Positions 36,099-46,640 of a stretch of 62,000 nucleotides of DNA are shown piece after piece. Position numbers and translations under genes: made by a program. Every line of letters starts with the position of its first letter. Position 1 is the first letter of the stretch. Below the pieces are notes generated by a model, which did no database searches, was not told the origin of the DNA, and saw only the letters and a list, made by a program, of their open reading frames with translations. Source of the DNA: Gnetum montanum. Its lineage: Eukaryota > Streptophyta > Gnetopsida > Gnetales > Gnetaceae. The stretch spans positions 1 through 62,000 of the forward strand of contig MNCI01018351.1 of the NCBI GenBank assembly GCA_015680685.1, read 5' to 3'.

Positions 36099-36113
36099 AG
36101 TCGTGGGGGAGAC
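36099..36113 (+). promoter_or_regulatory. Internal polypurine-like motif, element C
   Basis: CAGTCGTGGGGGAGA after pol. Its first 12 bases are identical to the tract at 28885 that precedes the shared LTR. Confidence 0.55.
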
Positions 36114-37689
36114 CGTCCTCCATGCTACTCCATTCTACCAAGCTCCCTGTTATTTTTGGAATTTTTTGTTTTACAACTTTTTGTTTTTCAACATCATTTG
36201 TACATTTGACAATTCTTACTAAATTTAGCTTTCTTTAATTACTTTTCCATTTCTTTGTTGCTCATTTATGTGTGTGTGTTTTTAATGTCTAATTGGTTGC
36301 TAATAAGTCATCTTATTGTCATTAGGTATGGTGCTAATGTTTTTTTGTTGAGATGGGTCATGTGAAATGGTCCACCTAGTTTATCTCACTCCCGCCCTTG
36401 CATTGTTGTTCTTGGACTTTACATCTATTTTCATCCCATAAAATTGACAGTGAGTCCATGTCATCCACCCATTCACCCACTTCATGGTTTTCCTTTATTT
36501 GGAAACATGCAACCCCTTCACTTACGAACATTTTAATTAATGTGTGACTTGTGTAGTTCCTAGAATCAGGGATGACCTAATGGTTTGAATCAATGTGTGA
36601 CTTCAAAGGGAATGCAACATTCGTCACCCTCTTCTGTCCCCTGGGTTGTTGGTGTGTCCTTATGGATTTCTTACCACTCCATGTTCTTCTCAATAAGCAA
36701 GCTCCTAGGCAATTTGACCTTGCATGATGTGGTCCTCATCACAAAAATCCAAAAATTAAAAAAAAAACAAAAAAAGGAAGAAAGAAAAAAAACATGAGGA
36801 TTTAAAGCACACCCCTTGGTCAAATGCGTGCATCCAAGCATGGGTCTTTGCATGGTGTGGTTTCCATAAAATAACAAGAAAACAAAAATAAAAACCTAAG
36901 TTTGTGGGAATTCAAAGCACACCACTTAGACCGCCTCTCACGGGTCATAAAAACTAGTTATGGGACTCACTCTGTCCCCTCTAACTTAGTCCTATTTCAC
37001 TTCTTGTCTCTCACGCCTATTGGAGTGCTGGTTCTCTATGGGTGCATTCTTGTATACTTGGTGGATCGACGACACTTCGCATGTTGTTGTGATGTCACTA
37101 TATGTGGTTGGTTTTGGGTCTGAACTCAGGAAAGGTCCTACTGGGTCACTTAACCACAACTTCACACGGGGTTTCATGTGACATATGATCAGAATTCCAA
37201 TTCTCTCACCTCTCTCTTCACCAATTTCTCTTCATAACTCACCTCACTACCTGTCTTATGTTTTGAAAGTTTATCATGATTTCCATGAACTTCTCATGGC
37301 TTGGCAGGTTCCCATGGATGGGGGTATTAACTTGCGATCACCATTTCTTGACCTCAAGGCCCATGGACTTCAATGTTGAGGATATGCAAGGGCTACTGAG
37401 GCTACCACTTGCTAGGGGGAGGACCCACTTGCATATAGCTGGTCCTGTTTGTTAGCCTCACATCCTTTTGATTTCATTGGTTGATTGTTTTCATGATACT
37501 GATCGCTCGAATTCTTCGCCACGGAGTTCTTTTTTTGCATGTTCTTCTACCTTTGACTCTTTTTCTAGCCCAGTTTACCTTCCTCTTGTTCTCAGCTGCA
37601 TTATCGATTTCTCACACTATTCAATTGCCCTAATTTTCCATTTTAAATTCATTCTTTTCAAGTTTTTTCTAGATTGGTCAATGATGGTC

Positions 37690-37800
37690 AATAGGTGTGA
37701 CCCCCTACATAGACGGGGCCCTATATACACAGCCCCCTGCATATAAGCGACCTTGTTAATGTAGCCCTGCACCCCTATATATATGCCCATTGCACCTTAC
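37690..37800 (+). promoter_or_regulatory. U3-like promoter segment, element C
   Basis: Bases 37713-37733 are identical over 21 positions to LTR U3 at 28942-28962 (core GGGGCCCTATATACACAGC). A CCCCTATATATATG TATA-like box follows near 37775. This is the clearest evidence that the spacer carries LTR-derived sequence. Confidence 0.6.
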
Positions 37801-37867
37801 TCTTTTGTCATTTTGCAAACAACTTGGGGGAAGATTTTGCCATTTTTCTGCCTCACTTCTTCCCAAG

Positions 37868-38700
37868 CCCTGAAATTTGAACATGTAAAGAGTCATTCTA
37901 GGTACCAGGTTGGCCTTTTTAAAGAGGTAAATGAAAAAGAAATTTAACTAGTGAAGGAAAAAATAAACAAGGTCCTCTAACAAGGAGGTGATGTGTGGCA
38001 ACCAATCATTGATGGATTAAATGCCTATAATAAAGTAGAGATCTGCCTAAAGGAGTTGTAGATTAAAGAAATGAAAAAATATGAGTTAGCCAACCCTTGC
38101 TATGCAAACTTGGAAATGCTAACAACTGAAAGGTTGTGGCTAGAGATAGAGAAACAAGTGGCTAGCTTGTACCTCCTTTATGAGGCCAAGTTTAAGCATC
38201 ATAAGGACATAAAGCAAAAGCTAGAAATAGAAAATGCAAAGCTTGAAGTTCTCAAGAGATGGTTTATAGACAAACAATTAGTTGCTAAGAACCTAGCTAA
38301 GAGGATGAATGATTACCATATGCTACAAAACCTCATCAAGACATTCAATGTTGAATGTAAGCAATGCATAGCATGGTTTGTCAATGTCAGGGAACTATTT
38401 CTAACAATGTCTTGTTTGTGGAACATCCCCATACTAGCCCACATTAATGATGCTATGTAGATTATGTACAACCTGCAGAGTAAGAAGGAAAAGATGAAGG
38501 CATTGTTGGTTATCTTTCATCTTTCATTGGAAGTAGTAATTATAGCAAGATAGTCACAACCATCGCCTCAGCATTAACCACCACCACCACATGCACTAAA
38601 AGTTGAAGAAGGTCCTCTAGCACCCCAAGAGCCTCCACTGCCTCATATTGTTTGATCTTCTCTTCATCTTTGACTATTAGAGGATTCCATGCTATCGAAT
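37868..38700 (+). pseudogene. ORF3 C-terminal part, assigned to element A
   Basis: Starts abruptly after AAGCCCTGAAATTTG and translates a charged, helix-rich region. From 38071 it is open for 129 codons: MKKYELANPC, LEIEKQVASLYLLYEAKF, KQKLEIENAKLEVL, AKNLAKRMNDY, VNVRELFLTMSCLWNIPI. This matches the end of ORF3 in B (to about 28480) and E (to about 51420). It is followed by the Pro/Gln-rich tail, a polypurine tract and the A-type LTR, so it most likely belongs to element A. The missing middle piece is about 0.7 kb compared with E. Confidence 0.68.
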
Positions 38701-38867
38701 TTTGTAAGGGTGTTCAATTTTATTCTCCTAAACATCCTTTTTTGTAATTATTGTAATTTTGTACTATCAAACACTTAGAGTTAGTCAGTTGGTCTATGAT
38801 TTCATACCTTCCTAATTTTGTAAGAAGCTCAGTCTTACATTTTTTCACTTGATAATGACTTTTTAGT

Positions 38868-38881
38868 CAATCATGGGGGTA
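38868..38881 (+). promoter_or_regulatory. Polypurine tract of element A
   Basis: CAATCATGGGGGTA directly before the TG of the 3' LTR. Confidence 0.72.
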
Positions 38882-39732
38882 TGATAAATCATGTGAAGGG
38901 CTATGTCGATGGGCATGCATCAATGCACCCTTGTCGATGCATGGGTTAATGCATTGATGCAATGTCTATCTCTACCTATATAAATGTATGTACCCACCAT
39001 ATTTATGACATTGTTGAGGCATAAGAGTAGCTAATTTCTTTCAATTTGTTCCTATGAAAGTTAAAATATTTTCTAAGTTCCTGTAGTAGGTTCAAGGATT
39101 GTACGGATCCTTATTCAAGCATCATTGTACCTTAACCCTTTGGTGTGCTGACAATATAGAAGAGATTCTTAAAACTCCTGATAACACCTAGAATACATTC
39201 ATGTTTACCTTCATGCACTTTATTATTCATGTACTTTACATTCATGTTCTAAGTTAAATAATACAATTAATTATGATACATAAGTATGATCACCTTGAAC
39301 ATACTGCTAACACTTGTTAATCCCAACAATGTTATTGTTTGGTTTTCCTAGTAGCCTAACACTTGGTAATCCAATAGTGTCTTAACTAGTTTAGGATGTG
39401 CATGGTAGGTGGGCCTAGCACAATAGCTCTCCAAAGTATTAAATTAAGGTATTAGATAGCTACTTAGATTAATTCACAATTAATTACTTTATTTCACACT
39501 TGGATTAATTACAATAAAATATAAAATCAATACAAATCATGTGCCTTGGCTTCTACTTAACCATACACTTATGCTTACACAAGTGAAGCCAAGAAGACAA
39601 TAATCACATCCTTAAGTTACTATCTTTGCTATTGTGCATTTGGAGAGCTAAAGTCCAAGAATTTTGACCAACTCACTAGTGCAATGCTTGTGATTCATAT
39701 GGTTGAGTGTACGGACTATATGTTCCTCATCA
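38882..39732 (+). repeat. Element A 3' LTR
   Basis: 851 bp, TGATAAATC to CTCATCA, aligned end to end with 6344-7192. TATATAAAT at 38977-38985. The U3 palindrome is only partly kept, with eight-base arms (CATGCATC and GATGCATG). Confidence 0.87.
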
Positions 39733-39737
39733 AGGAG
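39733..39737. repeat. Target-site duplication of element A, right
   Basis: AGGAG directly after the terminal CA; partner of GGGAG at 6339-6343. Confidence 0.72.
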
Positions 39738-39905
39738 TATTTTTACTAAGGTGTTAGATAATATTCTCAAAAGAAGAATAAGAAAATGGGTAGAAACAAG
39801 TAATATTAGGGTAATTTTTCAAGGTTTTAGAAAAAACCATTTTAATGTTAATCATCTTCTCTCAAATAGCCCATGGGTTTACAAGATCATGATTGAACCT
39901 CTAAT
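39738..39905 (+). mobile_element. LINE relic, 3' part, right of element A
   Basis: Joined to 6343 it continues the same frame: the split codon AG+T reads Ser, then IFTKVLDNILKRRIRKWVE, and further on FRKNHFNVNHLL, matching the non-LTR RT block FRKxHSTVDHL. It stops at 39907 without the later RT blocks, so the LINE was cut here before or after the A insertion. Confidence 0.72.
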
Positions 39906-40511
39906 ATGATTTCTATGTCAAGACTATTATATGGTCACAATTACTAATTTATATAAATAGAAGTTACACATAATCTTATTTATCACAATTGTGAGTGATT
40001 TATATAAATGTAAATTTTATAGTATCCCATAAGAAAATTTTTGTACAAAAAAGTAGAAAATGATTTAGAAAAAAGTTCAATATATTTTCTATATAAAAAA
40101 TAAGGATCCATACAATGAATTTAATCTTAAAAGGTCCACAGTCTCCCCCTTTTTGTGATGTTCAAAACTTAAGAAAATGGATTAGTGATCATACAAATAT
40201 AACCATACTACTCTCTACCTTTTTCAATAGTAACAAAAAGGATAAGGTGCACAAACTTGGATAGAGAAGATATAAAAGAACAATATAATATAGAGAGCCA
40301 AATATCACTTATAATCCTAAATAGATATAAGAAGTATGTATTTATCAAGTCCATGAATAGGTGCCCCAAAGCTGGTAATAGCAAAATAATTTTTTCAAGT
40401 GAAATTCATCCTTTAAGCAAAGAATTAACCAACCTATCTCTAAAAAAATAAGACATTAGTAGTGCAAGGTGCTTAGAATTCAAGTAATCTATACAACATC
40501 ATAAGGGAAAA
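39906..40511 (-). mobile_element. Possible 3' end of a minus-strand Copia-like relic
   Basis: On the minus strand a purine run (AAAAAGGGGGAGAC, at 40134-40147 of the plus strand) is followed by TGTGGACC, which looks like a polypurine tract and LTR start. TGTGGA is the inverse of the TCCACA that ends the LTR-like sequence next to the primer binding site at 54908. The two LTR bodies do not visibly align, so the pairing is tentative. The rest is AT-rich with no clear protein. Confidence 0.35.
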
Positions 40512-40516
40512 GCATT
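40512..40516. repeat. Target-site duplication of element E, left
   Basis: GCATT before TGATGAAG; identical to 52641-52645 after the other LTR. Confidence 0.8.
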
Positions 40517-40772
40517 TGATGAAGGGTCTTCAGTTGACTGCATCAACGAGATGCCATCGATGCAGCCCCATCAACAAGATCCCATTGACATAGGGTTTTT
40601 CATGTTAATGTGTTCTCATTGATGTGGCACCCTAGTAGGTATATAAATATGACATTCCACCCATGTTAATGAAAGTAAAATTTTCAATTGCTAGCAGAAT
40701 TCTTACAGTTCATTTCTATAAGAGATACAATAATTTTCTAAGTGCCAGTAGTAGGAGTCAAGGAGTGTATGG
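40517..40772 (+). repeat. Element E 5' LTR, truncated
   Basis: Aligns with the first part of 51798-52640: GCACCCTAGTAGG, TATATAAAT at 40640-40648, CATGTTAATG, ATAATTTTCTAAGTGCC, GAGTCAAGGAGTGTATGG. The match ends at 40772 and gag sequence follows. Confidence 0.83.
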
Positions 40773-43095
40773 TTCTATTCCCAAGATGCTACTCCAAACT
40801 CTTACAAGATGGCCATCAAGGAGCTTCATGGAGAGTATGTTGTGGAAGATCATGACTTTGAGGACTACTATCCCACTAAGACACAATGCAAATGAGATCA
40901 ATAATAGGAAAAGCACTGTGAATCCATAAATAAGAGATAAATAAAAAGGATAATGAGGAACCTCTCTCTAGGGATTTTGAACATGCAAACTCTCCACCTC
41001 TTAACTCTGATGAAAAGGAGCCAAACCTAAATCCTAAATCAATGATCAAGAAATCAAGTTTTGGTAATAGTGAGTCCCATGATTGTGGGAGCTCCAAGAA
41101 AGGAAGTTGAAGTGGAAACTCATATAATCATAATGACAATCACTCTAAGGATCATGTCCATGAAAAATGGAGAGGAATTGGTAGACACCATAGTTATAGT
41201 AGTCCTCCTCACTCTTCATCCTCTTCATTTGGATCAACTTCCTCCTCTAAATTTGAAAAAGAACCATAGGCAGTAGGACAACAATGATAATCACAAAGAC
41301 CACCATGAATGAAGAAATGACAAAGGACATCATAGGTGTCATCAAGATCATGATGATAAACCTTTGCTGGCCACTTGAAATATGCTCAACATCATAGAGG
41401 CTATTAGAATTCCTACCAAGCATGTGAAAGATAGCTAAATCAAGTGACTAGACATGAACAATATCCCCAAATTTGAGGGGGGGACATAACTTAGATCCTC
41501 AAACAAATCTACAAGCCTTTTATGATGCCTGTACCTTACAAAATATTGAAAATGATTGGAAAAAGCTCAAGTTATTTTCCAAAACACATCAAGGAAGAAA
41601 AAAGCTAGTATTAGTCTCTAGAACTAGAATCAATTTGTCGACTGAGTACAATGCTAGAACTATTTAATGGTAAGTATTAGACATAATTTAGAGTGTCAAA
41701 CCTAAGAAGAAAAATCCAAGGCTGGAAATAAGAAACACATGAACCCTTGGATGCAGCCATGGATAGATATTATTTATTATTACATTATTGTTCTAGCCAT
41801 GGTTACTCTCGGTGGGAACAACTTCACCGCATCATAAAGGATCTTTTCTAAGAAACATGAAGGACCCTTGAGGTCTATGCCCAAGGAAGACTATAAAAAT
41901 TAAGAGTCCATTAGATACAAAGGCTGATTGAGTAGGTAGCAAAAGAAGAAGGAGAGTTGAAAAAATGAGAAAATGTAAAAAAATATAATAGGGATCCTTC
42001 CATCAGAAAGAAGGAGGTCCAGTTTTGTGACAATAAGGAGGAGTCACCTCTTGATGAGGTGGTGCAACGAAAGACCTTGCCAATCCAAAATTGTATGTCT
42101 GAAATTTTAGCCAAGGTAGATAAAATGTGGGATTTATTGGATGAAAAATTCTAAACTACTCTAAAAATTGCAGAAGAATCAACAAAGTAGAGTAGTGATC
42201 ATGAACATAGTAGATGAAAAAAAGTTGAATGTGCCTACCAAATGGACAAGGGTAAAGCTACTGTAGTAGAAGAACTTGTGGAGGCTGAATCATATGATTA
42301 CATTTGGTGTGACATCTGCCACTATGAACATCCTAAGATATTTTACCTTGTTGTGTTACACTTACAAGAATCTAAGATCTATTCTTTCAATTCATGACTA
42401 CCAAAAAGGAAAACACCTAAAATATTATCTTATTCTCAAGGAAATCCTAGGAAGTTCCACTAGCAATGACCTTATTATCCAAGTGGAAATCCACCACAAC
42501 CATATGAGTAGTATCAATAATGATAACAATCATAGTCATGGGGGATGCCACCACCATAGTAGCAGTATCATTATAGGTAGCCAAATCTATATGGGTACTA
42601 TGTTTAGCAACCCCTATCTCCACATGACTCTTCCAATCACGTTTCTCCTTTTCAGTGTCACTACCACTCTCTTGAATATCACTGAACTCATCCTCCAACT
42701 CTTAGAGGAGATTCGATATTCCATCCATACCCTCCTCATGTGCATGCACCTATTCCTCCACCCTCAACACAGCCACTACATACTCCATCCATGTAAGATG
42801 AACTTCTAGCTCAACCATAATGATGTAATGCTATAAGGGCCATTAATCTATAGCTAGTTAATCAACTAAGTGTTTCGAAACCTACATCTCGGAAACAACC
42901 TTTCTTCCAACCAAACAACCCTCCTAAGCCCTCACAAACTCATGTAGTTGGTCATCCTGCTCCTTCCTCATCCTTTGCAAATCATTAAATTAAGAGCCCT
43001 TCAAACCAAATGCTTCCAAGATTCACACTGTTATGTTAACTCATGCCATATCTGACTAGATCTAGGTTGGAAACCTTCCGAAAAAATTAGTTGAT
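40773..43095 (+). pseudogene. Element E gag, start missing
   Basis: Begins inside the N-terminal region (ESMLWKIMTL in one frame; the family frame has DYYPTKTQ near 40868). Then come the serine-rich linker (SSPPHSSSSSFGSTSSSKFE, about 41200-41265), the capsid-like block 41460-41720 (KFEGG, DACTLQNIENDWKKLKLF) and the C/H-rich motif CDICHYEHPKI at 42309-42341. A Q/P/Y-rich tail covers 42420-42800. Many stops and shifts. The 177-codon open frame at 42276-42809 is a different frame from gag over the low-complexity tail. Confidence 0.8.
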
Positions 43096-46000
43096 CTTGC
43101 AAGTCCCCTTATCTATTTGCAAATTTCTAGAAATGAACCATGCAAAACTCTTCTTGATTCATGTTCCAGTGCTAATTTGATTTTCCATGAGATGTTGAAT
43201 TCTTGGAACCTACCACCTCTCAAAAATAGCAATATTAGACTAGATTTGGTAGACTAGTCCATCACTATTCCATTAGGATTGGTAGAAGATATTGTGGCTG
43301 CTATTTATGGATGGTCTTATCCTACTAATTTCCTAGTAGTCAAACTTGAGAACTGCAAGGGGGATTTTTCAATCATCATGGGAAGGGTGTGGCTACGAAC
43401 TGTTGCAAGAATGAACAACAGAGATATTTCCCTTGAAATTTCTAGGGAAAATGCATTCAAAAAGATTGAAAAGAAACAAGTTCCATGCATCGCGTATAGT
43501 AATACAGAGTGCAACTGTGTGCAAAAACTCTAGTCCATGAAAAGAGCATCCATTTCCACATACAGGTAGTGTGCACATAAGGCAGATATTCAAAAATGCC
43601 TATACACAATAGCCATAAAATAAGAGAACATCTAGTGGTTGATAACTAATTCTTAGAGCTACAAAATTTTCATGAAACCAACTAAGAGCCTGACATGCAC
43701 CTATGTCATAGGCATGGATTAATTGGGGCAATTAAATTGTCAACTCTTTGATGAGGAAAATGATGATAATCATTGAGGAGAGTTGGAAATTCCTAAAAAT
43801 TTTAAACAAGAGCCCCTAGAGGTAAAAACTCTAACTACTAACCTAGAATATGCATTTCTAAAAAATGGAAAGCTGGTTATAATCAATGCTAAACTTGCTT
43901 CTGAGCAAAAAGAGAAACTATTAAAAGTGGTTAATAGATGGCCAACAACCATTACTTAGTCGTATCCTAAACTCATTGGGATTGATCTATGAATATTCTA
44001 GTACCGTACCTATACTAATCTGGCCATGAAGCCAAGGAAGTAGCCATAGTGGTAGTTGAACCCAAAATTAAAGCAAATCATAAAGGAAGAAATAGAACAA
44101 CCCCTCAAGGCAAGGTTCATATATCCTATTGTAGATAGTGAGTGGATTAGCCAACTCGTGATTATGCCAAAGAAAGATTGCAAGAAGCATGCTTGTATTG
44201 ATTTCAAGTTGTTGAACATGGCAACATTCAAAGATCATTTTTCATAACAATTTTTCAATCAAGTGTTGGACATCATTTTTGAACATTTCTATTATAGCTT
44301 TTTGAAGTGTTATAGTGGTTAAAACCAAATTCAGATTACACTAAAGGACTAGGCCAAAACTACATTCACGAGTCCCTAGGAGACTTTTACATATCAAAAG
44401 ATGTCCTTTGGTCTATGCAATGCTACTACCACATTCCAATCCTTGGTCTTAAGCATCTTTTAGTAGCAAATTGGTAGCAGGCTAATAGTCTTCATGAATG
44501 ACTTTTCCACTTATGGTGCTACATTCATGCAAGCCTTGGACTGCCTTGAACAAGTATTAAAAAGATGTGTGGAGACAAACCTATAGCTTAATTAGGAAAA
44601 GAACCATCTAATGGTCCAAGACGGCATAGTCTTAGGGCACATAATCTCACAAGCAAGGATCAAGGTAGACACTAAAAAGATATGGTTCATCCACAAAATA
44701 ACCTATCAATTGGAAATAGTTAAAGATGTTAGATCATTCCTTGGACACACTAGTTACTACTAGTGATTCATAGAGAATTTCTCTAAGATTGCAAAACCAT
44801 TGTTCAAGCTAACAAAGAAAGTTGCTCCATTTGTTTGGACCAAGAAATGTGAAAATGAATTACAACAGCTAATGGCGAAACACATAGAAACTCCAATTCT
44901 ACAAGTACTAGACTAGTTCATACAATTTCATATGATGAAAAATGCATCAAATTATTCCTTGGGAGTCATTGTGATGTAGTTGAACCATTAGAAATGTCCA
45001 TATTACATCAACTACATAAGATGAAGCATTGTGGATGTACAACCCAATTACACCATAATGGAAAAAGAACTGATGGTTGTGGTGTATGTTTTGAAAATGT
45101 TTAGGTACTATGTGCTTGGGTATAAATTGTTTGTGCACACTAACCATAGTTCCATTCGCTTCCTAATGAACAAGACAATGGTAAGCCCTTGTGTCAAATG
45201 GTGGCTAGTGATCTTGCAGAAGTTGAATCTTACAATGACAGATCAAAAGAGGAGTAAGAACATGATCATCGACCATCTCTCTTGATTAAGATGGGATAAC
45301 AAAGAGGAGGAGAGCCTACTCTCTAATCAATTTTCTAATGAACTCCTCTTTGTGAAAGTAATTAATGACCAAATACCCATAGAACCAAAATGGTATGATG
45401 GCATCCTTACTTATCTTCTCACTTAGGAGATGCCACAAGATTTGGAGCATAGGAAGAAACAACAATTTCTTCATCATGCCAAGCACCTCATAGAAATCAA
45501 CAGCCACCTTTACAAGATGTGCACTAATGACCTAGTTCATTGGTGTATCCCTAATACTAATCAACTACATGTTCTCTCATACACTCATGAGGGTCCTTAC
45601 AAAGGCCACCATGCAAGGACATGCATGATTATTAAAATCCTAATGGCAAGGTACTATTGGCCAATAATCTTTACGGATGCCCACAAATTTGTGTAATCTT
45701 GTGAATGTTTTCAAAGAGATGGTAGGATAACCACATGAATGGAGGAACCTCAATAGTGCATCCAACCATTGGAACCCTTTGACATATGGGACATAGACTT
45801 CATAGGTCCCATTACACCCATGTCTAATAGAAAGGCATACATTATTATCACCATTGAGTATTTTACTAAATGGGTAGAAGTAGCAGTCATCATTCACTGT
45901 ACATCATTTGTTGCTACTTGTTTTTTTTAACAACATATTGTAAATAGGTTTGGGATGCCACGTGCACTGATTTCTAACAATGGAATGCATTTCACAAGCA

Positions 46001-46640
46001 TCACATTTTACAAGCTCATGCAGCGCATGGGGTTTGAACATAAATTAATAGCACCCTACCACCCCCTAAGCCAATGGTTAAGTAGAGGTTACTAATAGGG
46101 AGATTATAAAGATCTTAATGAGAACTCTTAGCAAATATAGAAGAGATTGGAGCACAAAACTCAATGATGCCCTCTAGGCCTACTACTCAACATTGAAACT
46201 CCCTATAGGCTACTCTCCCTATGAGCTAGTTTACAACAAACTACTAACACTTCCTATTCAATCCAAAATATGTACAGTATCAATAGCCTATGACCTAGAT
46301 CTTGACCTAAGTCTAGCACAAAAGGAATGATTGATCAACCTTAATGTACTAGATGAAAACTGATTAGTGGACCTATCCTTGAATGAAGTACACAAAGCAT
46401 TCAATAAACAACACAATGACCTTAGAATAAGAAAAGTGAAATTTTAACTTGGAGATAAAGTTCTCTACTGAAAACCCACACATGTACCTCAATGAACTAA
46501 GTTTCAGTTGTTGTGAGAAGAGACTTACATCATTCATGAAAATTTTCCTTCTTGGGCCATGTTAATTTACAAAATTGAGAGCTTGAACAAAAAATAGTTG
46601 GTTAACATTCAATAAATAAAACATTTCCATGAGTCCAAAT
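43096..46640 (+). pseudogene. Element E pol (protease, RT, RNase H, integrase)
   Basis: Protease: LLDSCSSANL with Asp at 43156-43158; DSGSG has become DSCSS. The stretch 43279-43533 reads LVEDIVAAIYGWSYPTNF and IIMGRVWLR. RT: about 44050-44790, catalytic block FMND at 44491-44502, first Asp of the pair replaced by Asn. RNase H: about 44935-45290. Integrase: HEGPYKGHH near 45590. The first Asp is kept (45796-45798), the second Asp is Asn (45976-45978) and the Glu is kept (46085-46087). The C-terminal block LGDKVLY is near 46450. Dead by both RT and integrase substitutions. Confidence 0.86.

Larger units (their letters stand above)
16696..37867 (+). mobile_element. Tandem gypsy array B-C nested in element A
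   Basis: Layout is LTR (16696-17580), internal B (17581-28898), shared LTR (28899-29790), internal C (29791-37867), with the final LTR missing. B and C internal regions match along their whole shared length at roughly 90 percent by eye. Both carry a primer binding site right after an LTR, so the middle LTR serves as 3' LTR of B and 5' LTR of C. The left edge cuts A's ORF3. The right edge is a deletion junction inside C's spacer, which joins A's ORF3 at AAGCCCTGAAATTTG. Confidence 0.85.
36046..37867 (+). other. Element C pol-ORF3 spacer, truncated on the right
   Basis: Aligns with the B spacer. A roughly 100-130 base stretch occurs twice (about 36720-36822 and 36843-36930, both starting near TTGCATG-TGTGG and ending near AAAGCACACC). 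The first copy ends in a long A-rich run at 36750-36793. The spacer ends at the deletion junction near 37867, so C has no ORF3, polypurine tract or own 3' LTR. Confidence 0.65.
6344..39732 (+). mobile_element. Ty3/gypsy element A (Athila/Tat-like), split by nested array B-C
   Basis: Bounded by an 849 bp 5' LTR and an 851 bp 3' LTR that begin TGATAAAT and align over their full length at roughly 80 percent identity by eye. Flanks are near-identical 5-base repeats inside a LINE. Internal order is primer binding site, gag, protease, RT, RNase H, integrase, spacer and first part of ORF3 up to 16690. Then comes the foreign array 16696-37867, and then the last part of ORF3, polypurine tract and 3' LTR. 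About 0.7 kb of ORF3 is missing at the right junction. The old LTR divergence and many stops mean it is long inactive. Confidence 0.82.
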
